Assembly: GCF_000764555.1 (NCBI RefSeq)
Contig: NZ_CP009574.1
Span: 1,240,001 to 1,304,000 of the forward strand
Direction: 5' to 3'
Source of the DNA: Candidatus Francisella endociliophora
Lineage (GTDB): Bacteria > Pseudomonadota > Gammaproteobacteria > Francisellales > Francisellaceae
DNA: 64,000 nucleotides
Part shown: in pieces, positions 29,517-38,754 of the stretch
Layout: each line of letters begins with the position of its first letter
How positions within the stretch are numbered: the first letter of the stretch is position 1
Notes under the pieces: generated by a model
The model's input: only the letters and a program-made list of their open reading frames with translations
The model's database searches: none
Told to the model about the DNA's origin: nothing
Translations under genes and position numbers: made by a program

Positions 29517-31652
29517 TTATCCTCCAATGTGTTTTAGTATTTTTTCAAGTGTATCAACTAATTTCGCATTAAAATCATACTGATCGAAAGCATTAGCTGT
29601 ACCTTTAATGCTCATTGTAGATAACATACGTAAGTTAGCAATATCTTCTGATAACTCTGCACTGCCTAACCTTGCTTGAGCTTGAGTTTCAGGACCCACA
29701 GGTGCTAAATTTAGATTGGTACGCATTTTCTGTTTTATATGTAAACTATCTTTTGTATTATCTAAACCATTGATAGGATTTCTATCATTTGCATTTTGAT
29801 TTAATAAGTGATCGTATTTAGAGCTTGTATTATGCAAAAGACTATCATATTTATTAAAATCAAGATCATTAAGAGGAGTTGCATGAGCAGCATTTACGAT
29901 GTTTGGAAACTCAACGTCATCCGAAAAACGATTTAACATATGTTGATATTTACCACGTAATGTGGACTTTATAGTCTCATTAAAGCTTTTACGATCAATT
30001 TTACTCTTTATATTATTATCAAGAGGCATCATATCATAAGGAGATAATTCCTCAATAAATTCAATAAGGCTTATTAGGCTTAATACTATTTTTTCTCTAG
30101 CCAAGCGATTTGCATCGTTATCTGCCGTTAAACTAATATGTTCCCTTAAAGTTTTAGAGTGGCTAAAGTAGTTTGCTATATAGGGAATACCGTCCAAGGT
30201 CACTTCAGAAATCATGAGTTTTTGTAGCTCATGACTTTCGGTTAAATTAATTTTTCTGCTAGCCTTAAATGCTTTAGAGGTTGCCCACCACGATGTTGCA
30301 TAAGCATCCACTATTGCCAAAGCTATTTTTTTATCATTCTCAATATCACTTGTGCCTATAGCCGGTAAAGAAGATAAAAAATAAGTACCTAAATGACTAG
30401 TTAACATTTGATGGAAGCAATAGCAAGAATAAACCATTTTGCGTCTATATTGATGAGCATTGTTGGCATAGGTAGTATTCAAATTTTTAGAAGTACAATC
30501 TTCAACTACATACGATTCTGACTTATAAAATCGTTTATCAAAAATTGGTCTTCTTGCTCTTTGCGCATCTCTAAAAATTGTATGTAAAAAACTAGTATTA
30601 ATTAATTTGTATAGGGCGTCTCTATACCTATCTCTATAGGCAATTAACCTAATTTTTTCAATATATATGGGAGTAATTTCATACTCATTTAAAATATTAT
30701 AAGACCTATAGTCAAACTCTTTTCTCACTTCTTTTACAAACTCACTGGTACCACATTTCCTAGCTATACGCGCTAGGTGTTCATTTCCTTGACCGCCTAA
30801 TAATCTTTTAGCTCGCTCAATAGATATCCATTTGTTATGATCATTAGTTGTTTTTAGATCAAGAGAATTTAATAATAATGTACCATGCCCCTCTATGCTT
30901 TCACTAGTACATATTTTCCAAAAAAGTAAAGGTAATAATCTATATCTTTTAGTATCATCCAATGCTTGATCCATAGTTTCTCTAACTTTTGACTCTGTAT
31001 ATATCAGGTGTCTTAGAGTAAGCTCTCTATCTACAGCCTTATTTGTGCTTGGAGCTGATTGATATTTACCTACTTTTTGAATGGGTGCACTTTGTAATTT
31101 GGTTGTAGCTGATGAAATTCCTGCATCTAGAGCATTTCCTAGTTGATCTTTAGCTACTGTAACAACTTGTTGAGAGTCTCCCTTGCCATTGTATGCTGTA
31201 ATAGTTCTTTCTTTAACTGGTAAAAGCCCCTTTGTTTTATCTTGTAATGATGACATTACACCTTTATCCTCACCATCTACATAAGTTGGGAATAAGGGAG
31301 CTTTATATGCAGTTTCTAACGTTATACCAATTACCATTGCGCATGTGTTTATATCTAGAGGATTATTTATAGTATCAACTATACTACTAGTAGCTTTTAA
31401 AGCCCCAGCAACAAAGGGACCAGCAAAAGGAATAAACATTGCCGGAGCTGCAGACATATTTAAAATAGTTTTTGCGATAACTTTTCTTCGTTCTATTTTA
31501 TTTATCTCAGCCATCACACCAACTTGCATATCTTTGTGTAGGGTATCTAATCTTGGGCTTATTTCACTTAATATTTTCTCAATATTTTTGGCACTTTCTT
31601 GAATATTAACCTGATTGGCTTTAGCATTGCGTATTAGTGTTCTATTTCCCAT
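29517..31652 (-). CDS. unknown 711-residue protein at the T6SS island border, candidate effector
   Basis: I do not recognise a family. The N-terminal 60 residues are helical and charged. A hydrophobic, glycine/proline/alanine-rich stretch follows at residues 62-95 (around NMSAAPAMFIPFAGPFVAGA), long enough for a membrane hairpin. The body is mostly helical, with many Arg/Lys/Tyr and several cysteines. There is no N-terminal signal peptide. A good AAGGGG ribosome site precedes the ATG. It is on the same strand as iglABCD, 441 bases downstream of iglD. PdpC, PdpD and PdpE are absent from this island, so this is a natural cargo candidate, but it may be a structural accessory. Role is inferred from position only. 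Confidence 0.6.
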   Translation of the reverse strand: MGNRTLIRNAKANQVNIQESAKNIEKILSEISPRLDTLHKDMQVGVMAEINKIERRKVIAKTILNMSAAPAMFIPFAGPFVAGALKATSSIVDTINNPLDINTCAMVIGITLETAYKAPLFPTYVDGEDKGVMSSLQDKTKGLLPVKERTITAYNGKGDSQQVVTVAKDQLGNALDAGISSATTKLQSAPIQKVGKYQSAPSTNKAVDRELTLRHLIYTESKVRETMDQALDDTKRYRLLPLLFWKICTSESIEGHGTLLLNSLDLKTTNDHNKWISIERAKRLLGGQGNEHLARIARKCGTSEFVKEVRKEFDYRSYNILNEYEITPIYIEKIRLIAYRDRYRDALYKLINTSFLHTIFRDAQRARRPIFDKRFYKSESYVVEDCTSKNLNTTYANNAHQYRRKMVYSCYCFHQMLTSHLGTYFLSSLPAIGTSDIENDKKIALAIVDAYATSWWATSKAFKASRKINLTESHELQKLMISEVTLDGIPYIANYFSHSKTLREHISLTADNDANRLAREKIVLSLISLIEFIEELSPYDMMPLDNNIKSKIDRKSFNETIKSTLRGKYQHMLNRFSDDVEFPNIVNAAHATPLNDLDFNKYDSLLHNTSSKYDHLLNQNANDRNPINGLDNTKDSLHIKQKMRTNLNLAPVGPETQAQARLGSAELSEDIANLRMLSTMSIKGTANAFDQYDFNAKLVDTLEKILKHIGG

Positions 31653-32093
31653 AGCTACCCCTTACATTTTATTTTTTCAAATATAAAATAACATATTTGC
31701 TAAATCAAAAAATTCATTTCTATAGCGAATTTTTTATAGAGAGAAACTAATACTTCTATTAAGGAATACTTATAGATGTGAGTTACTAAGTTTTAAATTT
31801 ACCTGACTTAGGAATAATACCAGAAGCAACTAACAAATAATGGTAAAGAATTGCATAGTTTTAAAGTAGAGTTATTTAACTTTTTATCAAGAGCATTCGA
31901 TAATGAGCTGAAAAGCGGTAGCTTACATTTAGGTGTGAATATTATTTATTCACAAAAATTTTTTAACATTATCGTAAAAAGTAAGAAAATAGATAATATA
32001 AACATTACTAATGTGATGTAGTCATCTTGTAAATTTGACGGGCTAAATATCCTTACATGTATTCCTAAGAATTATAATAGTAGAAAATAAAGC
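31653..32093. other. 441-base gene-poor gap in the T6SS island
   Basis: AT-rich spacer between iglD and the 711-residue gene, both minus strand. No intact gene. It holds one plus-strand open stretch of 68 codons without a good start (31818-32021) and a 7-bp hairpin GTGAATA / TATTCAC (31935-31953). It probably contains the promoter of the 711-residue gene next to its start, but I find no convincing hexamers. It may be decayed coding DNA left from a rearrangement. Confidence 0.5.
31818..32021 (+). pseudogene. possible gene remnant, 68 open codons without a start
   Basis: The plus strand stays open from just after a TAA to the TAG at 32019-32021. It reads like protein (GKELHSFKVELFNFLSRAFD then KSGSLHLGVNI), with no ATG or ribosome site at its start. 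The composition is less random-looking than the other frames here. It could be the 3' end of a lost gene. No family is recognised, and chance is possible. Confidence 0.25.
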
Positions 32094-33302
32094 TTATGTA
32101 AAAGCTATAAAAAAGTCATAGTTTTGGCTTCCCTCAAGAGCTGAGAATACAGCACTTTTATCAACTAATATAAAATCCCATTCAGCATTTTTTTTGATTT
32201 CAAAAACAGTATCATAGTCCCCTAATGAAATAGCAAGGTTATTATGTAAAGAGTCTCCAATCTCTTCGAGCTTAAGACCAGATAAAGAAAGTGTAACTAT
32301 ATTTGTATATCTACTTATGCTTGTTATTCTTAGTTTGTTTTTGTTTTCAAACCTTTTGTTATTCCCAATTTCTGTTTTTCGTTTAACTACTAAATAGTGT
32401 TTATTAGCAACAAAAAATTCTTCTGGAAAATTACTGCAAATATACTTTTGACCTTGGAGATGAAATTGTACAAAGTTATTGATAGTTCTATTTTTACAAA
32501 TGTCTTCAATCTTGTCTAATAGCAGGTTAAATTTACTGTAAGCATAATTCACTTCATAATCGATTATACTATCAAGGATATCTTGCTGATCATCCAGAGT
32601 GTTGCTAATAATTAAACTATATATATCGTGAAGTATATTGAAGATATATTGAGGAGTTACACTACTTTTATTTTTTTCTGCAAAAATAACATCTCTTTTT
32701 AGTTTTAGAAGTAGAAAATTTAGATATGTAGAGGCATAGGGTCTTGATGTTGAGAAAATAAACCTATTAAATCCAATAATATTAGATATTGTCCTATTTA
32801 TTCTAGTAAAGATGTCATCCATTAGATAGTGGTTCATCGTTAGTAAAGGAAAATCACACTCTAACGCTTCAAGTTTGCTACCATTAGTTCTAAAGTCAGC
32901 AATTTTTATACTATGCTTTGCACTATAGTCATATTTAGTTGATAGATATAAATCGTCAGCTATATATTTTGTTTGTTCTTTTTCTATAGATTTTTCTGTT
33001 ATGTTCAAATATATAGATATCGTTGCTGCAATTTCATCATTTATCACTTGTATGGATAATGGGTAACTATTGTCAAAGCTAACGAATCTTTTATTATCAA
33101 TGTATAAATCTAATGATTTGATTAAAATAAGACCTGTTTGTAAGCCTTCATGATCAACCGTGAAATTAATAAATCCTTTTTGAAGGTTAAAGGGGAGAAT
33201 ATTTGAAAGGTCTGATCTTTTTGAAATGGCTAAGTTAGATTTGATAAGAATCTCACAATCTAACTTTAGTCCATTCTCCCAGTTTACTCTTTGTATTGAC
33301 AT
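32094..33302 (-). CDS. iglD: T6SS protein IglD
   Basis: 402-residue baseplate-associated component of the Francisella T6SS, needed for phagosome escape and intracellular growth in F. tularensis; proposed TssK counterpart. The start VNWENGLKLDCEILIKSNLA, ISKRSDLSNILPFNLQKGFI and SLDLYIDNKRFVSFDNSYPL closely follow the IglD sequence as I remember it. No signal peptide or membrane segment. It is last of iglA-iglB-iglC-iglD, about 50 bases after iglC, with an AAGG ribosome site. Confidence 0.93.
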   Translation of the reverse strand: MSIQRVNWENGLKLDCEILIKSNLAISKRSDLSNILPFNLQKGFINFTVDHEGLQTGLILIKSLDLYIDNKRFVSFDNSYPLSIQVINDEIAATISIYLNITEKSIEKEQTKYIADDLYLSTKYDYSAKHSIKIADFRTNGSKLEALECDFPLLTMNHYLMDDIFTRINRTISNIIGFNRFIFSTSRPYASTYLNFLLLKLKRDVIFAEKNKSSVTPQYIFNILHDIYSLIISNTLDDQQDILDSIIDYEVNYAYSKFNLLLDKIEDICKNRTINNFVQFHLQGQKYICSNFPEEFFVANKHYLVVKRKTEIGNNKRFENKNKLRITSISRYTNIVTLSLSGLKLEEIGDSLHNNLAISLGDYDTVFEIKKNAEWDFILVDKSAVFSALEGSQNYDFFIAFT

Positions 33303-33354
33303 AAAAGAAAACCTTTTTATATAAAGTTGTTAAGTTAGATTAGTATTAATCAGT

Positions 33355-33987
33355 TTATGATGCAGAGATGTAACCTATCTTTGCAACACCTTTATCTGTA
33401 CTAGCTGCGCTACATACATTTAGCTCACCTTTTTCTGTAGTTAGGCCACCAATTTCAATTATGTGATAACGCATACCGTTTTTTGATACTCCCATAAGGT
33501 CTGTCGGATCTATATGAAAACTAAATGCTCTAGGGCTAATCGGGAAAAACTCAAAATTTGAAACATCAGCTACCACTCCCCATTTCTCATCTGTTTTAAA
33601 TTCTTGCTTTTTGTTAGCAGCACCTAGCTTGATTTTAATGTCATTTGTCCCAGAGTTTAGCACTTGAGAGATTTTTTCTTCTAATTTTGCTCTAGTATTT
33701 GAGTTAATTAATACTCCTAAAGTTAGAGTTACTGTAGGGTTGATTGAGCCAGGAGAAATAGTCATAGCAATAATAGCAGCTGCAGCTGTAGCTTTATCTG
33801 CTTTTGTGACGTCTTCTCCACCATCAATGGCAACAATATTTTTATCAAAGCTTTCTCCAGCAATAGTTAAAGAATCTACAAAAACTCTTGGGCTAGAGTG
33901 TGATCCTATACTACTAGTTACTCCTGTTTCTATATTTAGAGGAGCTCCACTTGTTATATTTTGTCTTGTTAACATTTCTTCAGACAT
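33355..33987 (-). CDS. iglC: T6SS inner-tube protein IglC (Hcp counterpart)
   Basis: 210-residue protein forming the expelled inner tube of the Francisella T6SS. End-to-end resemblance to F. tularensis IglC is plain: DSLTIAGESFDKNIVAIDGG, TPGSINPT-like SPGSINPTVTLTLGVLI, IKLGAANKKQEFKTDEKWG, TDLMGVSKNGMRYHII and CSAASTDKGVAKIGYIS. It carries a single cysteine near the C-terminus where F. tularensis has a CC pair. AAGGAG precedes the ATG, 14 bases after iglB. Usually the most abundant T6SS protein. Confidence 0.97.
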   Translation of the reverse strand: MSEEMLTRQNITSGAPLNIETGVTSSIGSHSSPRVFVDSLTIAGESFDKNIVAIDGGEDVTKADKATAAAAIIAMTISPGSINPTVTLTLGVLINSNTRAKLEEKISQVLNSGTNDIKIKLGAANKKQEFKTDEKWGVVADVSNFEFFPISPRAFSFHIDPTDLMGVSKNGMRYHIIEIGGLTTEKGELNVCSAASTDKGVAKIGYISAS

Positions 33988-34001
33988 AATTATCTCCTTA
34001 T

Positions 34002-35519
34002 TTATTGTTCTGCACTACCAAATAGAGCAGGTTCTAGTCGTGTATCGATAGTCATAGTTGTATCCATTCCTTCAAATTGAATATGAGGAATAACGTTGAT
34101 CTTGCATGAGAACCATCCTGGTTTCCCAGGTATAGTTTTAACATCTATATTTACATTTCTAAAAGGGTATCTAGCCATTTCTAGAGGAGTAGGTTGGTAT
34201 ACAGTTGTTACATATTCTGAAATCCAGTCAGAAATTATGCCGTGAATTTGTTCTGTGCCAACAACACTACCAATCTTATCTCTGATAACACACTTAATAA
34301 AATGTGATATTCTAGAAATACATAGCGTATATGACAGATTAGCAATCAAACGAGAATTAGCCGAATCAAAATCATCGACAAACTCATCTACCTTCTTAGC
34401 TGAGTTAACACTAAAAAAGCAGGCGCTACTTGTTCCCTTTTCACCAACAAATGGTATAAAACCAACATTTGCTAAAGATAGTTCCATATAGTCAGCAAAT
34501 AGTACATTTAGCGGTGGCTTGGTCTCTAAAACACCTCTATTATCATAAACACAGGAGACAAGGTTGCTAACATGTCCACCACTTTCAACACCTCTAATAT
34601 ATTGAAACCATCTAGTTTTATCGTATGAGCGCATCATGTTCTTTACTAGTTGTATTGAGGAAGATCCCCATAAGTAACTGTTATTTTCTTGATAATCAAC
34701 GAGCTCACTAAAGCTTTTCATTAGCTTATGTTGGACAGGATTGTTGTCTGGATGATATGGTTGACGTAACATAAAATCGCCGACAGTAAGTCCTATGTAT
34801 GCAGCTTCATCTAGTTTTCTAAAATCATTCCAGTTTTTATATTTAGGATGCTCTAGTAGCGTCTCAAAACTTTTGATTTGAGTTATTTCAGAAATATCAT
34901 TAACTCCAAAAAATGACTTATCAATAGATGCTACAAAAGGAGCATGAGAGTTCTTAGCAACCATTCCCATGCCAGTTAACCAAGTTATATCATCCTCGCT
35001 ATTTTCGAAATCATATAATCCTAAAATAGCGCCATAAGGTTCACCACCATATTGGTCAAACTCAGCGACATAAACCTTTTTGAAAAAGTCACTATTAGAA
35101 ATATCATATAGGTTTCTTTCAAAGTCGTATTGAAGTTCTTCTTTTTTTACATCAAGAATACCTATTTCGACACCATCATAATCATCTTTACATAGTTCTT
35201 GGATTTTTAGCCACTCCTGCTCAAGACTTTTGAATTCAGTATTTGCTATGATAGTGTTAACTTGTAGTTCAATAAGTTTATCAATCATAGATATAACTTT
35301 TTGGACATACTTCTGATTATAGTTATTGACTTCATCATTATTTGCTAGAATTAGAGATAATGCCATTAAGTTTCGAGCATTGTAATTTTCAGTAATATCT
35401 AGCACTTTTGTTGAATCATTAGAAACATTAAAGTCAATATTGCTTATAACTTCACTGATACTATCAGAGCTTTTGAAATTATCCAAAAGCTGATCAGATA
35501 GACTTGCTTGTGTTGTCAT
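34002..35519 (-). CDS. iglB: T6SS sheath protein IglB (TssC/VipB)
   Basis: 505-residue large sheath subunit that co-assembles with IglA into the contractile sheath. TssC-type features are visible: AKNSHAPFVASIDKSFFGVND, LTVGDFMLRQPYHPDNNPV, SLANVGFIPFVGEKGTSSAC and a C-terminal PGKPGWFSCKINVIPHIQFE. Its ATG overlaps the iglA stop by one base (TAATG), so translation is coupled and matched amounts are expected. Confidence 0.97.
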   Translation of the reverse strand: MTTQASLSDQLLDNFKSSDSISEVISNIDFNVSNDSTKVLDITENYNARNLMALSLILANNDEVNNYNQKYVQKVISMIDKLIELQVNTIIANTEFKSLEQEWLKIQELCKDDYDGVEIGILDVKKEELQYDFERNLYDISNSDFFKKVYVAEFDQYGGEPYGAILGLYDFENSEDDITWLTGMGMVAKNSHAPFVASIDKSFFGVNDISEITQIKSFETLLEHPKYKNWNDFRKLDEAAYIGLTVGDFMLRQPYHPDNNPVQHKLMKSFSELVDYQENNSYLWGSSSIQLVKNMMRSYDKTRWFQYIRGVESGGHVSNLVSCVYDNRGVLETKPPLNVLFADYMELSLANVGFIPFVGEKGTSSACFFSVNSAKKVDEFVDDFDSANSRLIANLSYTLCISRISHFIKCVIRDKIGSVVGTEQIHGIISDWISEYVTTVYQPTPLEMARYPFRNVNIDVKTIPGKPGWFSCKINVIPHIQFEGMDTTMTIDTRLEPALFGSAEQ

Positions 35520-36052
35520 TACTTATCCCCTTTTATTTCATTTTCTTCTGAATACTCAATTGAATAGTTTGCTAAATTTGGGATTTTTTTCTTAAGTACC
35601 TCAAGCTCACTTTTGTCTGAAAAAACACCATCGATAACTTTCTTTAGATTCCTGTTGTTATCAATATCTTTTGCAAAAGAGGTTAATATCTCTTTTAGCT
35701 CTAATAGAGCTTTTATTTCAGGGACTTTTTGAGCCACAGCATCTGGCTTAAAGTCCTTGATAGCATCCAGTTTGTAGTTAACTTTAAGAGATTTTGATTC
35801 TTTTGAAACAAAATTTGGAACCTCAAAGTCAAAAGAGATATTCATATCTTCTAGAGCTCTATCTGCCCCATGTTTAATTCGCCTAACATCTCTATCAGCA
35901 AGGTCTTTTTGTGCATCTGATGACTTACCTTTTGATAAGTCTCCAGCAACAAGAACTCGGTAAGGAAGTTCTTTTTTCTTTAACACACCATCAACACTCG
36001 TTTCATAATTAATCATCAAACGAGAGCTTGGGATAATATTCTTCTTAGCCAT
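35519..36052 (-). CDS. iglA: T6SS sheath protein IglA (TssB/VipA)
   Basis: 177-residue small sheath subunit. SRLMINYETSVDGVLKKKEL, PYRVLVAGDLSKGKS, DMNISFDFEVPNFVSKE and ITSFAKDI-like LTSFAKDIDNNRNLKKVIDG match F. tularensis IglA closely. The start is the ATG at 36052 directly behind a very strong AAGGAGG; an in-frame upstream extension of 8 residues reads through that ribosome site and is rejected. First gene of iglABCD, divergent from pdpA. In Vibrio and Francisella the VipA helix that binds VipB is essential; it falls in the KVPEIKALLELKEIL region. Confidence 0.97.
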   Translation of the reverse strand: MAKKNIIPSSRLMINYETSVDGVLKKKELPYRVLVAGDLSKGKSSDAQKDLADRDVRRIKHGADRALEDMNISFDFEVPNFVSKESKSLKVNYKLDAIKDFKPDAVAQKVPEIKALLELKEILTSFAKDIDNNRNLKKVIDGVFSDKSELEVLKKKIPNLANYSIEYSEENEIKGDK

Positions 36053-36266
36053 ACTTCCTCCTTGGTACTTTCTCAAAACAAAGCAAAGTTACAAAACGTT
36101 ATCTCTTGTACTTTGATTATTAAAAAAAGTGGTTAACACTTAAAAATCTACAATAATTATTTTGCATAAAGAAATGCTATTTTCTGAGGTAAAATCACCT
36201 CGAGAAAAAGCCGTTTATTAGGTTTGTCAAAGAGTTAAAAGTACGATAATTTTTTAGAAGGATTTT
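36053..36266. promoter_or_regulatory. divergent iglA/pdpA control region with hairpin
   Basis: The two T6SS operons start from this 214-base gap. It contains an imperfect 11-bp stem TTTTCTGAGGT (36180-36190) / ACCTC-G-AGAAAA (36197-36208) with a 6-base loop and one bulged G, and a near-palindrome AAGTG-GTTAA-CACTT (36127-36141). A GATAAT at 36245-36250 could be a -10 for pdpA, and on the minus strand a perfect TTGACA sits at 36230-36225. No consensus sigma-70 pair is obvious in either direction, consistent with activator control such as the MglA/SspA/PigR system known for Francisella T6SS genes. Confidence 0.55.
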
Positions 36267-38750
36267 GTGAAAAATATTTTGATAGTTATGGGATTAGGTG
36301 GCTATACAGAGGATGTGAGTGCAGAGATATTGCAGCTGTCTAAAGCTATATCAAACTCACAAAAAAATAATGAGATAAGCAAGCGAGCTATAAACATAAA
36401 TAGCAAGCTACTTAAAAATCAACAAGCTATAACTTTTGATGTAATCAAAAAGCAATATGGCAATACACAGGCTTTGTATGAGAAAGGGGTAATTAATCGA
36501 GTTATTTATGAAAAGTTCAATAAGTTTTTTAGAGTTAAAGAGCTTGAGCAAGAGATATCTGATTATTTAAATTATGTTGTATCAAATATTATTGATGAAC
36601 AAGATGCTTTTATTATCTTAGATGGTTTACAAAAAGCTTGTCAAAATAGGCTTATACTAGATATATCAAGTGATTGCTTATCTAAAATTAATTGTTTGTT
36701 AAATAATATAAATAGCAATATAAGTAAATCATCTTCATTAAAACAAACGACACTTGCTTATAAAATAAAAGAGCTTTCTGGGAAGTACCTTTCTCCATCA
36801 GTTGCTCAAAATAGTTTTCTTTTAGAGCAAAATATAACTATAAATATAAAACCTATAGATTCTAATTTTGCTGTTAAAGATATTGATTTCACTGCTACAG
36901 AGAATAAAAAACTATTTAAAGAAAATGCACTAGTCTTGAATAATAATCATATTGTTGACTTAGATATTGATGAGAAAATTTATGGAGTTGATGGTTATGT
37001 TGATTTTGAACTAGCATATCCTGATAATCATCCTGACTTTAAGTTTTTGTTAGATACGAAACAACCTCTTTTTTTAGATATAAAAATAGCTGATAAATAC
37101 AACTTTCTAAAAAAAGGTTCAAAAACAGAGAACCATACTAGAGAATATAAGTTTTTGGCTATAGGGAATATCGAAAATTCAGCTAATGTGCAAAAAAAGT
37201 CTCTAAACAATATTTTCTCTATAAAGACAGATGATAATAACAATGATAATTACTTAAAACGGTTCAAAATAACCTTTTCAGATCCATTGAAGGTTTTATG
37301 GAGCTTGCATAAGCCTACTTATATTGACTTTAAGAAAAGTGTTGATGACATTTTTCAGGAGAATTTTTACTTTGGTAACATTGTAAAATTAGATACTGAA
37401 AAAAGTAAGAATATTAAAAAAAGGTTTCATCAAATTTTTTTATCTACTTCTGAGAGAAGTTTTTATGATTTTTTCATTGAACAGTTATCACTAAATGGCT
37501 GTGTTTTGAAGTTTCATTGTGATAAAGATATTGCGACGTATTTTGTAGCAGATAAGATTGATAATAGCTTCAAGCAAAATTTTGCGAACACACAAGATGA
37601 TATTCAACAAAAATTTCATGATTATGATCTGAGTGCGATGCAGGAGCAAGTAGTAGTTTTAAATAGCTGCGATATCCATACTAAAAGAACACAGGTAATC
37701 CCTGATATAAGTTTTAAAAAATCTAAAAAGAATGATATAGATGATAAAGATGGCTCGCAAGAATTTGAGAATATCTATCAAACAATACTATATCCAACTG
37801 ATTATTTACAAGTAGGCAAGCCACAACAGGAAAAACCTTTTCAAGAAAGTTACGCAGTAACTGTAAACTCAATAAATGGTTTAGCATTTGTTAATTCAGA
37901 GATTGATTTATCAAAGATAGATAATCAAGGTTATTTGTTAGGAAGTAAGGATTTAAGCTCTATTTATCTAAGCAAAAGGAAGATAAAATTAAAGCGTAGT
38001 GAGCGTTGTAGCCAAGAGCTTTATAGAAATATTTTTAATCAATACTATAAGAAAAATACTGATACAGAGATGTATGAGAAGATTTCTTTTTGCCCAAAGC
38101 AATATCTTACACATGCAAATTATTTTGAGTATTTGTATAAAGATTTTAATAACCAAGAGCCAGAGTATCCAAGCTTCAAGCGTTATAAGGAATTCGATGT
38201 TGTTGGAAAAGTTACAATTGGTAAAAATGTTAGTGAAGACTCTAAAAAAGCATATAAATTCTTTAAGAATTATAAAATGGAGGAAAGTTCTTTTGCAGAT
38301 GTGCAAGAAGAAGATGAAAAGGGCTCTAATAAAATTGCAAATAGCAAAAAAGAGTTATTTTATGCTCTGGAAGTTCCTAATGAAATACTTTATCCAAAAA
38401 CTTCAGAAGATCCAATTATATATATTCCAACAAGGATAAATATAAACTCAAATCTTAATGAATTTATGCCCTTGAGAAATGATGATGTTGTGGTTGTCAA
38501 AGCAACTAGTCTGACAGAATCTCATGGACACAAGATAGTATCAAATAGCGCTATTTCTACAGAAAAAGCACAAAAACAACTTTTGCAACGCCACCTTTTA
38601 GGAGCTAAAGAAAATTGTGAGGTTGCATATACTCAGGAAGATGATGATGAAACATACTCTATTAAACAACTAAATAAAGAAAATGATAATTCTATCTTTA
38701 TAAATAATAAGAAGGGTATTTTTTTAACTTATAAAGCAAAAGGAAGTTAA
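36267..38750 (+). CDS. pdpA: T6SS protein PdpA
   Basis: 827-residue protein assigned as PdpA by its place directly before pdpB and by length close to the 820 residues I recall for PdpA. In F. tularensis PdpA is needed for virulence; it is reported as a T6SS tip-associated/effector component. The start is a GTG (KNILIVMGLGGYTEDVSAEI) behind AGAAGGA at correct spacing, so a non-ATG start is well supported. No signal peptide or membrane helices. Asn/Lys-rich, soluble. First gene of a ten-gene operon; pdpB follows 4 bases after the stop. Confidence 0.82.
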   Translation: MKNILIVMGLGGYTEDVSAEILQLSKAISNSQKNNEISKRAININSKLLKNQQAITFDVIKKQYGNTQALYEKGVINRVIYEKFNKFFRVKELEQEISDYLNYVVSNIIDEQDAFIILDGLQKACQNRLILDISSDCLSKINCLLNNINSNISKSSSLKQTTLAYKIKELSGKYLSPSVAQNSFLLEQNITINIKPIDSNFAVKDIDFTATENKKLFKENALVLNNNHIVDLDIDEKIYGVDGYVDFELAYPDNHPDFKFLLDTKQPLFLDIKIADKYNFLKKGSKTENHTREYKFLAIGNIENSANVQKKSLNNIFSIKTDDNNNDNYLKRFKITFSDPLKVLWSLHKPTYIDFKKSVDDIFQENFYFGNIVKLDTEKSKNIKKRFHQIFLSTSERSFYDFFIEQLSLNGCVLKFHCDKDIATYFVADKIDNSFKQNFANTQDDIQQKFHDYDLSAMQEQVVVLNSCDIHTKRTQVIPDISFKKSKKNDIDDKDGSQEFENIYQTILYPTDYLQVGKPQQEKPFQESYAVTVNSINGLAFVNSEIDLSKIDNQGYLLGSKDLSSIYLSKRKIKLKRSERCSQELYRNIFNQYYKKNTDTEMYEKISFCPKQYLTHANYFEYLYKDFNNQEPEYPSFKRYKEFDVVGKVTIGKNVSEDSKKAYKFFKNYKMEESSFADVQEEDEKGSNKIANSKKELFYALEVPNEILYPKTSEDPIIYIPTRININSNLNEFMPLRNDDVVVVKATSLTESHGHKIVSNSAISTEKAQKQLLQRHLLGAKENCEVAYTQEDDDETYSIKQLNKENDNSIFINNKKGIFLTYKAKGS

Positions 38751-38754
38751 AATA

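Noticed and set aside
31935-31953. GTGAATA/TATTCAC hairpin as an iglABCD terminator
   Set aside because: The stem has no G/C strength and no T-run on the minus strand, so a terminator cannot be supported.
37989-38439. Overlapping open frames of 105 and 146 codons on both strands
   Set aside because: Both lie inside pdpA and are AT-rich shadows (Ile/Leu/Phe-rich) without starts or motifs.
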